From Lamellibrachia satsuma (taxonomy: Eukaryota; Annelida; Polychaeta; Sabellida; Siboglinidae), in the NCBI GenBank assembly GCA_033239005.1, contig BSQZ01000037.1, positions 2,026,001 through 2,090,000 of the forward strand: a stretch of 64,000 nt of DNA, given 5' to 3'. The position numbers and the translations under genes are program-made. Of the stretch, positions 1 to 13,101 are shown piece after piece. Below the pieces are notes generated by a model, which saw only the letters and a program-made list of their open reading frames with translations, did no database searches and was not told the origin of the DNA. How positions within the stretch are numbered: position 1 is the first letter of the stretch; each line of letters opens with the position of its first letter.

Positions 1-3000
1 TGAATGCCCTGACAAAGCTATCTGACACAATGGCTGCCCATCCAGTGTCTGTACAGTTGTGTATATATGCAGTGTACACAATTTCCGTAGGTGTTCTCCC
101 GCCACGAAAAATAATGTTTTAGCCGAGATTATTTTAGTCTATTAACTTAACATAATATTGCAGTTCATTAACATAATTTGCTGACTGGCGAAACGCCTCC
201 AGAAAATGAAGACTAGTTGGCAGCGTCTCGCTACGGGTCGTGGGAAGAAATCTGGCTCAGTTAAGCAACTGAGAGAAAACTAAAACAAGTTAATTTACGG
301 TAAAATATTTAATAAGTATTTGAAAGAAACAACGATCATTCAAATAAATAAACCGCATGGTATGCAGCTTACACGAACATTAATTGGTGAATGGGAGCAG
401 ACTTTGCCCTGGCGATGCAAACGAATTAATTTATAATGAATGGAGAAACATCACATTTGTTATTATATTGTTATTTTGCTTCTTACTGATACACAGGGAG
501 AAATCGTTTACATTGACACTGTATTGTTTCGCAGTGATGTTGCAATTCATTTATTTGTGTCTACTGCATTTATGTACCATAGCTGGCGTTGGTGTACAGC
601 ATTTCCACAATGGCCAATGACAATACTGTGTATCATGTATGTATTGCGATATACCGGCGTGTCATTCCTTCCCCAATGAATCAGTAGTGTTCGATGAACA
701 TAAGGTTGTCTTGTGGCCAGAAGAATTAGCTAAATTTACGTATAGGTGCTACATATAGGAACTAGACCTTTTCACTGACTCTGGAACCCACTCCCTTTCA
801 GTAGTCAGTCTGTAGGAAATATAACAACATTTTCCTGTAAACTAAAAACCCACCTGTTTAAACTTGTTTATCCTTCACAGTTCCTCATCGTACTAATCCA
901 ACTGTTTATAACTGGAACTGCTTATTGATTAATAACCTTTTGTTAAGGTGCGCTGCCAAGCTTGGATTTCCCAAGGATTTTAGCACAATAGAAGTATTTT
1001 ATATTATTATTACATACACGAAACTACCGCGACGTATTACACACATTCTACGTTTTATATCCAAGAAAATACCCAGGCCAGTAACTGTTGTGGGGGCCAG
1101 TAACGTTTCAAATCTACTGGCCCACTGGGCCACTGGCTACAAAAACTTAATGTCAAGGTCTGTTGAAACAAGTGACTCTTGGTTGGTATACACCCTTGGA
1201 AGATAAATACAACACCAGAAACTTATACAAGGTAACCATGCAACACTAGGTCATTTGCGATGCCCCAGGCAACCCAGGGCAGACCTGCCAATGTACAGTA
1301 TGCAGCAATTAGTGATGGCCATCAAGAGATGAAGAAGGCAGCTCCATGTATCTGCATACACAACAGCCTGCAGTCATCTACACAGCACCACCACTCCACA
1401 GAATAGGAAACCAGCTGCTTTGTGATCCTACCACCCTACAGCTAGTGCAACATGTCATTTACTCCAACATGTAAGTGCTGTATTCAAGTTTGGTGATGTC
1501 AGTGATGCTTAGGTAATTCCATTTTGTGCCATTCTCGTGGTGAAACAACAACTATATTCACACATCTGATAGGATTTCTACCCAGATACAGACTTTTATT
1601 AAATTATGACATACACGATGCGATATTTTAAAGAAATTTATATCAAGAATTTAGAAAAATACTTAGAAAAACAACACTTGTGTCTAGTGATATTTGTGTT
1701 CTAAGTACAGATCCATAGGTCTTCACATAGCGAAAATCATCATAAATTAATTTCCACGAGATGTCAAAATCTTATGTCTCGTAATACTTTAATAGTGAAG
1801 CCTGAAATTAGTAGCATATGGTAGGCACACAATAATCCCAACATCGGTTTTGAGAAGATCCCTCGTAAAAACCTTGCTCTTGCTGCTGTGGCATGCTGGG
1901 ATTTGATACACAGCCTCAAGTAAATTTATCACCAGTTACTCACCAAGGAGAAACATGAAAAAAAGATTATCAGCAGGTTGAAAACAAGCTGTGGTATACC
2001 TGCTCAATCTCACGACTTGGCCAAGATGGAGGAGGCCCTAACAAGTGTTGGCAGCCTGTGGCCAGTTGCATGACAGATTAACATGGTATCAGACCACATA
2101 CCAGGGGATTACTAGGTGTCCACTTCAGTTCTGTTGACACTTGAAACTGTGGACAAATGTCAAATGACAGTCTAATACTTCTGAACAGTTCCTTACCGAG
2201 CACATCGGGATCACTGCAAAGTGATATGTTTATTAATAATTATTTTGAATATATGAGTTCTGAACTGAATATACACACATTTTAATCACTGTTGTAACAT
2301 GCTGTAACATACAGCGCAGCGTCTGGTCCTTGGGAATGCTCAAAGCGCTTTACACTTCAGCCTCTGGCAGACCTGTTCATTCCAACGCCATCTCGACCTA
2401 TCTCTTAGAAATATTCAGCCATGCTGCAATTACTATGCAAAGACTATTCGTTCACTTATCCATGCTTCAGTTCATTGTCTTATGAACTGAGGCAATATGG
2501 GGTGAACGAAATTGCCAGTTTTGAAGCAACAGTTCTCTCGATTAAGAGTCTGGCGCCCCAACCACTATGCTGCCACACCGTAGCACAGGCGGAGAACCTA
2601 CAATTTCCTGCATTCCTCTGTTTTTCTGACACACCCATGACAGCGTATTAGATGAGAACACTGATTAAAGGTCGCAAGTGCAGGTGTACCTACAGGGCCT
2701 GTCATGAATAAGATATCCATGACCTACATTCCCCACATAAAACCTACTGTATCTATTGTGGGTTCTCTTTAACCACCATGTGGTTTGTTGGCAGCCACTG
2801 AAACCCTGATGCGACAACAGTTGGCCAAAGCAAAGCCTAAAAGGGCTGTCTTGGTGTCGTGTTTTCTAGTACAAAATATTTCCTATATAGTTAGTTTTCT
2901 GCAGAAGGTCCCTCAGTGGTCGAAACACTTCATAGTATGTTTGATAATCAACATTATAGTGCTATGATGTTAGTACTGAAATGAACAATACAGTTCTCAG

Positions 3001-3470
3001 TAGGCAGTAGGTATGTGTAACTGTGAAGGCCAATGGTAGGTTAAATAAACACTAACAGTGTCAAGCGGCTGTGTAAGATGATAGGACTACTATTTACCTA
3101 AGTCCAACTGACATCTCACACCCTACTTGGAATACCTCAGTCTGACTCCTCTTGCAGGTGAAAGTGTTGGACTATCTGTTTCTACAGTCACCCAATAGGT
3201 TGACCACTGGACACTCAATACACTGACCAACTAACACCCAATAGGCCGACTAACTGACATGCAACATCTCAAAATATGTTGAACCTACGGTACCCCAATG
3301 ACATTGTGGGTACATACTACCTGTATAGTTCTCCCTGTGAATATTAAATGTGATGCTGACTGACCCATAAATTTATGTTATCATGCTGAATACTGGGTTC
3401 TGTAAAAAAAAATCATTGCCCACGCCTATATTAAATAACTGGCTTATCTAACGTACAGGTAGATATAACA
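1..3470. other. No supportable gene; unique AT-rich sequence
   Basis: I see no convincing exon, RNA gene or transposon protein here. Open frames up to about 90 codons exist (for example around 925-1206 on the plus strand) but lack recognisable motifs and have no paired splice signals. This stretch may be intron or 3' region of the minus-strand PDZ gene, or intergenic. Confidence 0.5.
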
Positions 3471-3520
3471 ATTATGCACTCCAGATACGCCACATTCCTC
3501 ATGCAATATGGAGCTTGTTG

Positions 3521-3752
3521 CTTTCTCACTCACTCAGTCCTCTTTCTCACTCACTCAGTCCTATTTCTCACTCACTCAGTCCTCTTTCTCACTCACTCAG
3601 TCCTATTTCTCACTCACTCAGTCCTATTTCTCACTCACTCAGTCCTCTTTCTCACTCACTCAGTCCTCTTTCTCACTCACTCAGTCCTCTTTCTCAATCA
3701 CTCAGTCCTCTTTCTCACTCACTCAGTCCTCTTTCTCACTCACTCAGTCGTC
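3521..3752. repeat. 21-bp minisatellite, about 11 copies
   Basis: A pyrimidine-rich unit (ctttctcactcactcagtcc plus one base) is repeated about 11 times with few substitutions. Because the period is divisible by three and the unit has no stop, several frames stay open through the array and give artificial Ser/Leu/Thr-rich peptides. These are not genes. Confidence 0.95.
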
Positions 3753-4412
3753 TTCACTCCCACTGGAGCAAAAGGTGCCACAAATCTCTACTTGTTAATT
3801 TTATTGACAGTTTTGTTATGGAACACTCATTACTAATCTTACGCAGATTCACGCCTTATGATTGGTAATACATTTACTGCACTGCATGTTTAAATATGTT
3901 CCGAGTGCAATATAAAGATTGACACCGACACAGCCAGGTGACAATACCATCAGTCACACATCACACCGCCGGCACCACAATCACTTCATGAGTCACCAAC
4001 TTCTAACAACACACGGAGCATTTAGCATTTCCTCAAAACAATTATCTTTGACAGTAGGAATAATTCATGACAAGAGGCCAGAAATCAGGACCACTTGCCA
4101 GTGTGTTCTCACAACTGGACTGGTCACCATTGAATGACCACCATCATGGCGGGGGGGGGGTTGGTGGCCTGATTGTTGTCATACACCACACATTCTGAGG
4201 TGACAAATAATAGAGGATAGGTCACTTGAACTACTGCCAAGTAACTGATGCTGCCCAGCATAATGCATACCATTTACCTGCGGGCCAACAGTTCCGGCTG
4301 GGTTCACATCCTATCCGTGTACGTTACATTCCGACCACAAACCACTGTGCCATTCTCACTATGTAATGTAGGCTGGTGTACTGTCAATGAACAGAGGTTC
4401 TGCTAGACATTG
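3753..4412. other. No gene seen
   Basis: Unique sequence with a short poly-G run near 4150. There is no coding or structural signal that I can support. Confidence 0.4.
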
Positions 4413-4717
4413 TGGGGAGCGGTGTGGTCAAAAGGTTAGAGCACTGCACTGTGAATTGAGAAGGCAGTGGTTCGATTCCACCTGCAGCCGTTGCAAAGCT
4501 TGGGCAATTTCCTTCACACCACTTTGTCTTTGGGAAGAGACACTAAAAGCTGTAGGTCTCTTCTACCTGGTGTGTATGCTTGGAGAAGTAAAGGATACCA
4601 CGCAGGGAAATAAAAAACTGTTGCAGACTCACTAACTCTAGAGAAGTAAAACTCTGAAAAAAAAACCACTCCTATATTAACCCAAGACAGGGCTGTTCGG
4701 AGTTAAATGACATAAGG
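4413..4717 (+). mobile_element. tRNA-derived SINE, copy 1
   Basis: The left end resembles a tRNA gene (ggggagcggtgtggtcaaaa, then ggttagagcactgcact) and has a clear Pol III B box, ggttcgattcc, at 4469-4479. It is followed by a tRNA-unrelated body (cttgggcaatttccttcaca, then ctttgggaagagacactaaa) that is shared with the copy at 61621. Both copies continue into the same 3' segment (ccactccnatnttag, then gnattaaatnncataag). The element is decayed and has no intact tail or target duplication that I can define. Confidence 0.8.
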
Positions 4718-4939
4718 CTGGGGAAAACCCATGATGTTCATCTGACGGTAGGCAAAATAAAGCAAACCACGATGGCCAATGAATTGCAATGAAGTATTCT
4801 CATCAACGAACACATTACTGCTTTCGATCAAAACAGCAGAGTTAATGGATGCTGCATTGTACCACACACTGTTCGCATGCACATCAAGCTGTTTGCTTCA
4901 TAATCAACGTCTCTGATTTTCCCTGGATTATGTTGGTAC

Positions 4940-5260
4940 AAGACTCCTTGTTTCCCCCTCCGGAGCCTATATACAGCCCTTGTTAGAAGGTGTGTGACTC
5001 CCTACTTTAGGAGATGATAATCCAGCGTTAAACTGGCCAGTTTCAATGCCGACAATGGTCCAAGTAGACTGCCTTCTTGAATCAACTCCGGCTGCACCAA
5101 ACGGTCATGCTAGCTTTTTATATCTTCAACTACGGGTCCGGGAAGTTGGTGCAACATGGTGGACAAGGTTGCTGAAAAAAATACAGACTCCCAAATTTGT
5201 CTGCAAATTCCCAAATATGAGCTGAGTGGGAGTCAGCGGGCTTCGGATGAAAATTAACAA
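4940..5260 (+). repeat. Dispersed repeat family X, copy 1
   Basis: This segment matches 40960-41370 in the same orientation. Shared blocks include a short run around agactccttgt/agactccttat, then ccctactttagnagangata and ccagngttaaactg, and further on actcccaaatatga. Nothing in it looks coding. The family is unidentified. Confidence 0.55.
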
Positions 5261-5514
5261 GAATATATACAATGCTCCGATCTGACAAGCAGTCCCTGTA
5301 AAGCAGCTATCCTAGCTGTATGTTCCACCCACTGTTGTTTATGCTGGGCGGGTTACATTCCTGGAAATCTCAGCCTTCTGACCTTCTCCTGAGATATGAT
5401 TTATGTGAGTCTTTTTGCACCTGCCAGCAGTGGATGCTATGCATGTGCACGTGTGTGTGTCTCAGCAAGGTACCTGTGGTCACACATTGTGGTGAACTAT
5501 AACAAGCACTACAC

Positions 5515-5655
5515 TGTTACAATTTTATTCCAATTACAATGTTGTCATAATTACAATGTTATCGCAATTAAAGTGTCATTACAATTACAATGTAATTACA
5601 ATTATAATTACATCACAATTACACACGTTGGAGGTACGTGCAACGACTGCAATTA
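5515..5655. repeat. ATTACA-rich repeat remnant
   Basis: Irregular repetition of aattacaat/tacaatt is like that in the arms of the hAT-type family B elements at 35200 and 46913. It is probably a truncated relic of that family or independent simple sequence, and no terminal CAGGG motif is visible. Confidence 0.5.
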
Positions 5656-7722
5656 AAGAATGTGTGAAATGTGATTGAATTTTACTATGTTAAAAACATG
5701 ACCTTTTAAAACTCCTAATAACTAGCCTAATTGCCTACACGCCTAGCAACACTATTACAACTCTGTTGGGGAAATCAATCGAAGGCACATTAAATTTAGT
5801 CTTCTGGTTCTGCCAGTGCTCGTGTCACGCTGGTGCCTCTATCAATCTCCTGTGATCTGACAAACATCAACTATGTGACTGGGTTGCTAGGAGATCTTTC
5901 ATAGACAGCAAGTCTACATTAATGCAGTGCCAAGCAAAAGACTACAGCCTGGAGGGCAATAGCTCATTTCTGGCCGAGTCCTATACCTGCAGCCTCTGAT
6001 ACCTGCTCCCGGCTGTGTATAGCATAGTGGCTGGCCAGGCTCAAACAGGAAGCTCAAATAGGAAGAGGATAACTACTGAGGCCAACCACTGATATTGTGT
6101 CCTGGACCAGTTGGCTAGCTAACCACGTACATGTTGTTGCTCTCCTTTTTTTATCCCTGAAGTCTGCCGTGAGGCAGTCGATTTTTGTTTTCCCTTCTTC
6201 TTCATCACTTATCCCGTTTCAATGCCATCTCCACTGTCTCCACTCCCGCAGTCCTCCCCTCAGTCTTCATCTTCTCCTTCCACCCTCCACTTTACGCACA
6301 TCTGCTCTCTTCATCAACAGTTCCCCTTAAATTCTTTCCACGTGTTCAGCTCACTTTACCCGGCTCCTCACCAGCTTCCCCGGGAGACTCTCTTTCACAC
6401 ATAAATCTTTCAATTTAGCGGATGTCCTGTAAACCTTGTACAATGTATTCTAATCCTGTTTCTTAGAACACCCCACTACATATTTGTTTTACCTATTCAA
6501 TGAAACAGAGTTTATCATCTTCACTGAATGTGTTGACCCATATCTGATGACCTTTTACCCTCCAGTGAATGTTTACTGTCTCCTCTAAATGAGATGGGTT
6601 CACGTGCCAGCCGTCTTCACTGAATGTGTTGACTCCTACTTGTGGAATTTTACCCTGCAGTAAATACATTAGGGACATTATAGTCTAGCAATTATAATCA
6701 CTACAAAAACTGTCACAGAACATTCATACCAAACTTGTGTGTCTGTAAGCAAACCAGTGTCTGGGAAATAGTTGAGTCGAGTGTTCATGTATACATGTCT
6801 AACACATACAAAGACACTCACTCAGAGCGGATGGCCTCAGTGTAGGTATCTCCATAAGAACCAACAACTCACCAAAGAGCAACAACTGTCACTTCTACAG
6901 TGTGTGTATGCAAACATGAAACATCAGATTAAGAATGCAGTCGTAGCATTATCAGTACAATAAAGCCTTAGTGATTAATAAAAAGTGTCTTTAGAAATCC
7001 TACTGATTAGTAAATAAAAATTCAGTTCTACTACCATTTATCAAAGTACTGTACCATTATCCAATCTGTGCCATGAGAAATAAAAAAGTACTGTACCATT
7101 ATCCAATTTGTGCCATGAGAAATAAAAAAGTCTTGCCAATAGTCATTCTTCAAAAGGTTTCAGCTCATCCAGAACCCACAAAATGCAAATGTTTAAACAT
7201 TACAGTGGTATATTTGAGGAATGCCCCCTCACCCCAACATTACTGCCCAGTACGCATTGTAAGAATGGAAATGTAACAGCCTCTCCTGTAGAAACTGCTT
7301 GCTCAAAACCCATTAAAATGACTAAAGAACTAACAAGTCAGAGGGTATAGTGACTGTGAGTGCCATTAATTGCTGTCAGGCTTCCACCTGATCCCTAGTA
7401 TCAGAAGCTGACACCAAAACTTAGGAAGAATGGGTCTGAAGTAGCTGTGCAGCCTGACTCCATGTACTATTCACACTTTCACAAGTTGCCGGATCTAGCA
7501 AATTCAGTTCTTTTGGCGATTAAAAAATTTTATTCTTTTATTAAACCAACTGCGGTTGGCAATGCTGTGGGAAAGAAGTAATGATGACTATGGTAACTGA
7601 GTGACTGACCCATTGACAATCTGTTGTGAACAGTGAGAACAATTCACAGTCAATGTCAACGAGAGCTTGATCATAAAACATCAATTTCAGGCGAACAACA
7701 AACAATTGCAATTATATATATA
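5656..7722. other. No gene; small tandem duplications
   Basis: A pyrimidine-rich patch lies at about 6130-6330. An imperfect 96-bp tandem duplication lies at 6519-6665 (cttcactgaatgtgttgac repeated at 6519 and 6615), and a 42-bp tandem duplication lies at 7044-7129. I see no supportable gene. Confidence 0.5.
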
Positions 7723-7764
7723 TAACACACAATCTATCATAATGACGTATATGCACCATGGAAC

Positions 7765-7839
<75 letters not shown>

Positions 7840-7880
7840 CACACAATCTATCATAATGACGTGTATGCACCAGGGAACAT
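7723..7880. repeat. (TA)n flanked by 44-bp direct repeats
   Basis: A run of about 70 bp of pure TA (7767-7836) is bracketed by two direct copies of a 44-bp sequence beginning taacacacaatctatcataa, at 7723-7766 and 7837-7880, that differ at two positions. The arrangement suggests slippage or unequal exchange that duplicated the flank together with part of the microsatellite. Confidence 0.9.
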
Positions 7881-8960
7881 GATTTATATTATAAAGAACA
7901 AGTATGCTTTCTATAAAACAATCGTTAGATACCAAATGAGAATAACATATTAGGTGTTAATTCTTATATAAAGCACTACAAACGGCTAGGTGTTTCTAAT
8001 AATTCATCCAGTTTCGCTCACCTGGGGCCAATAGCCTGCAACTGTACAATGGCCAACCATCAAATACTGATAAAATATAAATAGTTCAGGAATTAAAACG
8101 TCGTCAAAATTAATTATGTAAAGAGGGAAGACGCTAGAAGAATTCTTAGTATATATACAGGAGCAACAATTTTTGGTAAAGACAAACAGGATATCAAGAT
8201 GTTTCTTTTCCTAAATAAATAAATATTTCAAAAGTAATTTATTCTGCTGACTGTTTATCAGCGGAATCTGTCTGGGAATGTGCCCAACTCAGTTACCCTG
8301 TTCCCCCTGCCCTTATTGAACCCTGCAAGGAAGTAATCTATTACACAGTAATGGTGTTCCCAGGAAGCGACAAGGGATAGAAAAAAAATGAAGGTCATCT
8401 AACTGCACTACACTTCTCAAACACTGGTACTTGATACAATGATGAGTCATCAAGTCCTAATAAAAAAATTTTAAAATGTCAGCTTGTAATAAATTTAATG
8501 AAAATTGGAATTTCACATGCATAGATCTGCTGATTTACCTAATAATGATTTAGCACCACAGACTATTGAATTCAAGTGCATTTATGCCTACCATGCTAAG
8601 GAAAACATTGGTTTTTCTAGTGGGTACCTTACACCGAGCAGCTTTTAATGACTGCCAGTCTACTTCATCCACAATTATACAGACCAGATTCTTACAGCAG
8701 CTTTGCCAACAATCATTTGCAAAGGTGGATTCTTCTTAAGACATGTCTCATTATATACGACAATGTAATGAAAGATACTTTTGGATAAATTCAAAACAAT
8801 AATCCAGAATCATTATGCTTGACTTCATGAACAGGGGTGTTGTGCCTCTAACATCAGGTCCGATTTAGGGACTATAGAAGTGTATTATTATATAATATTA
8901 TTAGTAATTACCTGGCCATAGTTATCTAAACACTACATTACCATGACTCTGGATGTGATA
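7881..8960. other. No gene seen
   Basis: AT-rich unique sequence. A minus-strand splice-like pair (acceptor tattttatcag, donor CCAG|GTGAGC) encloses 45 bp around 8018-8062. I could not tie it to either gene in a convincing frame. Confidence 0.4.
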
Positions 8961-10793
8961 CGCTTCAGCAAGAATGTACAACAAATGTATTATATAGTCA
9001 GTTGAAGCAAGATTTATATTGTGTTCAGTGTTAAGCCACCTGCAGGGGCTAGCCATGAATAACAGGTGGGCACAGGATGGCAATGTAAAAATAGCCTAAT
9101 GGTGTTTCCCAAAACCTTTCACACTACGGGTAATGAGTGGGGAAGCCTCCCAGTGTGTTCCTGTAGGCTGTACTGATTAACATAATTATACTAACAGCTG
9201 CCTACCATTGACTACAATCTTACAACATTCGATACGATCAATGAACACAACGATCTGTAGTGAAAACATATTTACTTCAACCTGAGTGGCCCACCTTTCT
9301 GATCTGTATACAACCCTCTAGGCAAACGGGAAATAACTAATCCTACAGCTAATAACAGGTCCAGACACAGGCCAGTAACAGATACACACAACACCCCCAA
9401 GGGGGTCTATCAACACCAATCAGTCAGGGCAAACACAAATCAATCACAAGGAATGGAGATGCCAGACAAAGTTTTGTTCACCTACAAGGCATAGAAAACA
9501 CAAAGGGTAGATCGCCCAAGTACTGGATCTTTTGTTAAATTCGCTGGATTTACAGTGTGCTAATTTACAGGGGTGGAATTCTATTCGGTTCTCCAAACAG
9601 ACATGTGGTTCTGTCTGCACTCTGCTTTGGCAATCACTAGAAACACTTTGTAACAAACAAATAGCCAATTGAATATTTGTAAAGAATTTGTTCTTGAGAC
9701 AAACAGATGATAAAATAATTTACCGTTGTCAAGAATACATTATGCCTAGAAGGTGTGTACACAGATGCCTAAATAATATTATCACGGAGTCTGGCAGCAG
9801 AGAGTACACATGTATGGGTCATAGTGCACAGCACAAGTATTGTGTGCAGATTATTTGCTATCCACCAGTAACAATTCCTGGAAAGGTGTCTGAGAAACAC
9901 TGATATATACATTAAGTACTAGTCGGAACAGAAAGAGTGGCATAGTGTCATTACATATCTAAGTTACACAGTGCATACAAACAACAGCTACTGAATAAAT
10001 ATTTTCACTATACGTCAATAGGTCAATACACAAGATAAGGTTTATATAAATAAATTGCATGGTTGCTATTACAAGACAACTATGGGCATGAAGACATCAC
10101 AACTTTCACAGAAATTGTAACCCCTATATAAAGTATAATTACTGTACACTACAACTGCTGGTAAAGCTCAAGAGTGAATCAAGTGGTGCTGTCTATCAGA
10201 ATGGACCCTTGAGTCAGACAAGAACCATTCAGAAACCATGTCGTTTAATGTACACACAATGTACTTAGACAAGAAGGATAATTTGTGGGTCATGCTACAC
10301 TTCCTGTTACATTTCAGACCAACTTACTGCATGCATATAATGTTGTAAAGTTGGTCAATTCTGATGATTATAAATCAACATGAAGTAATTCGTCTCTAGC
10401 AGTGAAATGTAACATATTTTAGTGATGTTTCTACAATTTGGGTACATGCATCACCATTTTGTAAAAACTGCCAGTTTTATGGTAAACATGTTTGTAACAG
10501 GATTAAGAGTCATAGTAGTTGTTTTACCAAACATGCTGACAACATGAGTGCTGTGGACATCATGATGGCATTACAGAATTATCAATGGTTAGTAGGCTTA
10601 GAATAAAATGTACTTGTACTAAATTTCAATTTATATGATACAATTGCAAACTGAAATAAACAACTGCTCAGTTCAAAGTTTCGCACAGAGAATGAAACCT
10701 GACCTGTATTACAATTCTTTCACTAAGTTTCATGTGAATTACATATATAAACCCTAATTCGTCTTCATATACTGGTACAAATAAATTAAAAAC

Positions 10794-10907
10794 TGTGAGT
10801 CATCCTCTCTGATGAATGTGAATTCATAATTTTTTTATTACTTCACATATTAGTACAACATAATAACAAAGTTCTGATTTCACATTCATCAGAGAGGATG
10901 ACTCACA
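10794..10907. repeat. Perfect 29-bp inverted repeat (unit 1)
   Basis: The arms at 10794-10822 (tgtgagtcatcctctctgat...) and 10879-10907 are exact reverse complements, separated by a 56-bp AT-rich loop. It could fold as a hairpin or be a miniature foldback element. I cannot identify flanking target duplications. Confidence 0.9.
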
Positions 10908-11231
10908 CTTTTTAAGGACAGGCCTAGACTGAATGAGGTCATCAGGCACATGTGAACCTGCCAACAAATGTTGACTAAACACAGAGGTTTCTTCAGAGTA
11001 ACTAGCTGACACCTCAACTGATGTACCACACAGGAATTATTCACAAGATCGCCGCCTAGTGTAACAAGACCAGATGGCAAGTAGAAAACCTAACCTTAGG
11101 TGATGTCTGAGACTAGATAAAACTAATCTGCACACCTGCATGAATACTCAATAAAAAAAAATCTTTTTCCATCATTCACTGGTCTAGATGTGACAGTTGT
11201 GTGCACATAACCATTTCTTTTATCACTACTG

Positions 11232-12300
11232 GTATCTCCGAGAAGTGTAAACAAAGAAAATCAGACGCGATAAAACGTAACTTCGATCTTCGGCATTGAT
11301 GTTACCTGGTGCAGCTACATTACCTTTTGAGATAGATGGATGTCAATGATAATAGTCAAACTCTGTAATAGGCTAATAGCCAATTGGGGACGACTTGCAA
11401 ATTATTTAAGAAAGACAGTATTTAAAATCTTGTGTCAAACACGTGTTTTAGGAGCAGCTGGAGGAACATACTAGATAGCCCACATGTACAATGGGTTTCC
11501 ATAAATATGACATGGTTTCAGCACTCTTTCACTAATCAGTGGCACAGTGTGATTGATGAATAGAGCCAATACACATAAGATATAGCATTTACTGCAATTC
11601 ATTCATTTAATGGCGGTGGATAGGTGGATGTAAGCGGACGCAACAGGACATCATGCATAATTTTATTCGCCCTACCTCTGTTTTCTGCGTCTTCTTCAAT
11701 GAGTGGCCGCCTTCGCACCTGCAGCCGTATTGAACGCGACGCGATCGACTGCAATCACAACGAAAACAAACCCGGTGTCAGTTCACTCGCGTAGACCACA
11801 CGATCCGTTCTACACGAGAACAGTTACAGGCAGGTGAGAGCGTTCCACCGCTTTTACGACGAATATGACGCCTGCAAGTTGACAGAAAAAGTCTGTCAGT
11901 TGACGCTACGGGAGAAGTGATCAGCGTACGTTAGTCAGATTACAAACGACGCCCAGTCGGCCAATACACGCGCTGCGGGCCGCAGCCCAAGCAGGGTGTA
12001 GTCGATTGAAACTTTCACAAAAGGCTACGCGCAACCGTTACTAAAGATGATCGTGCTGTCACACATAGCCAGTGCTACACCGTGTCTACATCGAAAGGAT
12101 AATATGCAACAGATGAATATTTACATACGTTTTGTGAGCGCGTGACGAATGCGATTAAACTAGCACAACCTACTGCTCACCGTCAGCTATGCCAGCTATT
12201 CAACATGGCTTCCAGGGTCAAAGGTTACTAGGCCGCTGCCATCTCCGAGAAGTGTAAACAAAGAAAATTAGACGCGACAAAACGTAACTTCGATCTTCCG
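11232..12300. other. CpG-rich segment between ~60-bp direct repeats (unit 1)
   Basis: From about 11620 to 12540 the sequence is much richer in CpG than its surroundings (for example gaacgcgacgcgatcgac). The direct repeat atctccgagaagtgtaaaca and the bases after it occur at about 11232 and again at 12241, roughly 60 bp at about 90% identity. A donor-like CAG|GTGAGAG lies near 11833. It could be a promoter-like island or part of a transposon; no protein is evident. It is duplicated at about 15860-16925. Confidence 0.5.
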
Positions 12301-12780
12301 CAGATAATCGAATAAATATTTACGAAGAAAATTGGATGTTTCCAGTGTTTCCATACCCAAAATAATGATGTAAAATGACTGCCGACTTTCGCTACGTTCC
12401 TGGCCCTGTCTCCGCCGCGGCTCGCGCACAGGCCACAGCCACTGGACCATGTCCATGGCCACGCTGGACAGGCTGCTACGTATCGCATGCACATAAATTA
12501 TAATGATGCTATATGACCATGCTATGGCGTACACAAATGACAATTAAACGTCCAAACGCGACCATTATAAAGGAGGAGGTGTGGCAAGTGTGAGGTTGGT
12601 TGTAAACATCAGTTATAGGTGCTCGATTATGCTAAAAATTGGTGAGGGTGGACTCTCAAAACTGGTGGGAGGTTGGCCCTCAAAACAGGTAGATTTCCTA
12701 ATAAAAATAGAATTGCTTTTATAAAAATCTTAAATTTTCAAAGAGAACTTTTTCATTCAGGGGAATTGTGTGTACAATTA

Positions 12781-13101
12781 CATAGTGAAGCAAGTGTCAC
12801 CACTATGATCAAACACTGGTGCAGCCTCCAACAAAGGAGAACCGACATCCACCTTATCATGTTTTATAAGACACTGCATGGCATAGTTGCCCTGGACCTC
12901 TTCCCCCAACTTATACCCCTGGTGAGACTCTCTCAACACATGCATTCTGAAGCTTTTCAATTCCCCCTAATCACTAAGCAATTCATCCAGTATAGCTTTT
13001 TACCCCGTACAATAGCCAGTTGGAATAACCTGCCAGCCAATGCAGCTACAGCGCCAAGTTTGGAGATTTTTAGACAGAAGATCTCCAGCTTGCAACATTA
13101 A
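12781..13101 (+). mobile_element. LINE reverse-transcriptase C-terminal fragment (unit 1)
   Basis: The frame ending at the TAA at 13101 reads like the extreme C-terminus of a non-LTR retrotransposon polymerase of the CR1/L2/Jockey type. It has an LQQRRTDIHLIMFYKTLHG segment, then YSFLPRTIASWNNLP and a final APSLEIFRQKIS. In those families this region follows the reverse-transcriptase domain and commonly reads L..RR...R..MFYKI.H followed by SFFPRTI..WN.LP. The catalytic domains are absent, so this is a 5'-truncated dead copy and not a host gene. The clade is inferred from motif style only. Confidence 0.85.

Noticed and set aside
4413..4490. Functional tRNA gene
   Set aside because: The cloverleaf is degenerate and followed by the SINE body; the same applies at 39932 and 61621.
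8018..8062. 45-bp minus-strand segment with good acceptor and donor
   Set aside because: The peptide (YLMVGHCTVAGYWPQ or the alternative frame) does not fit a PDZ ending, and no neighbouring exon supports it.
12228..12543. Minus-strand frames of 88-91 codons in the CpG-rich segment, repeated at 16855-17170
   Set aside because: They overlap each other in different frames, have no motif, and are duplicated only because the whole unit is.
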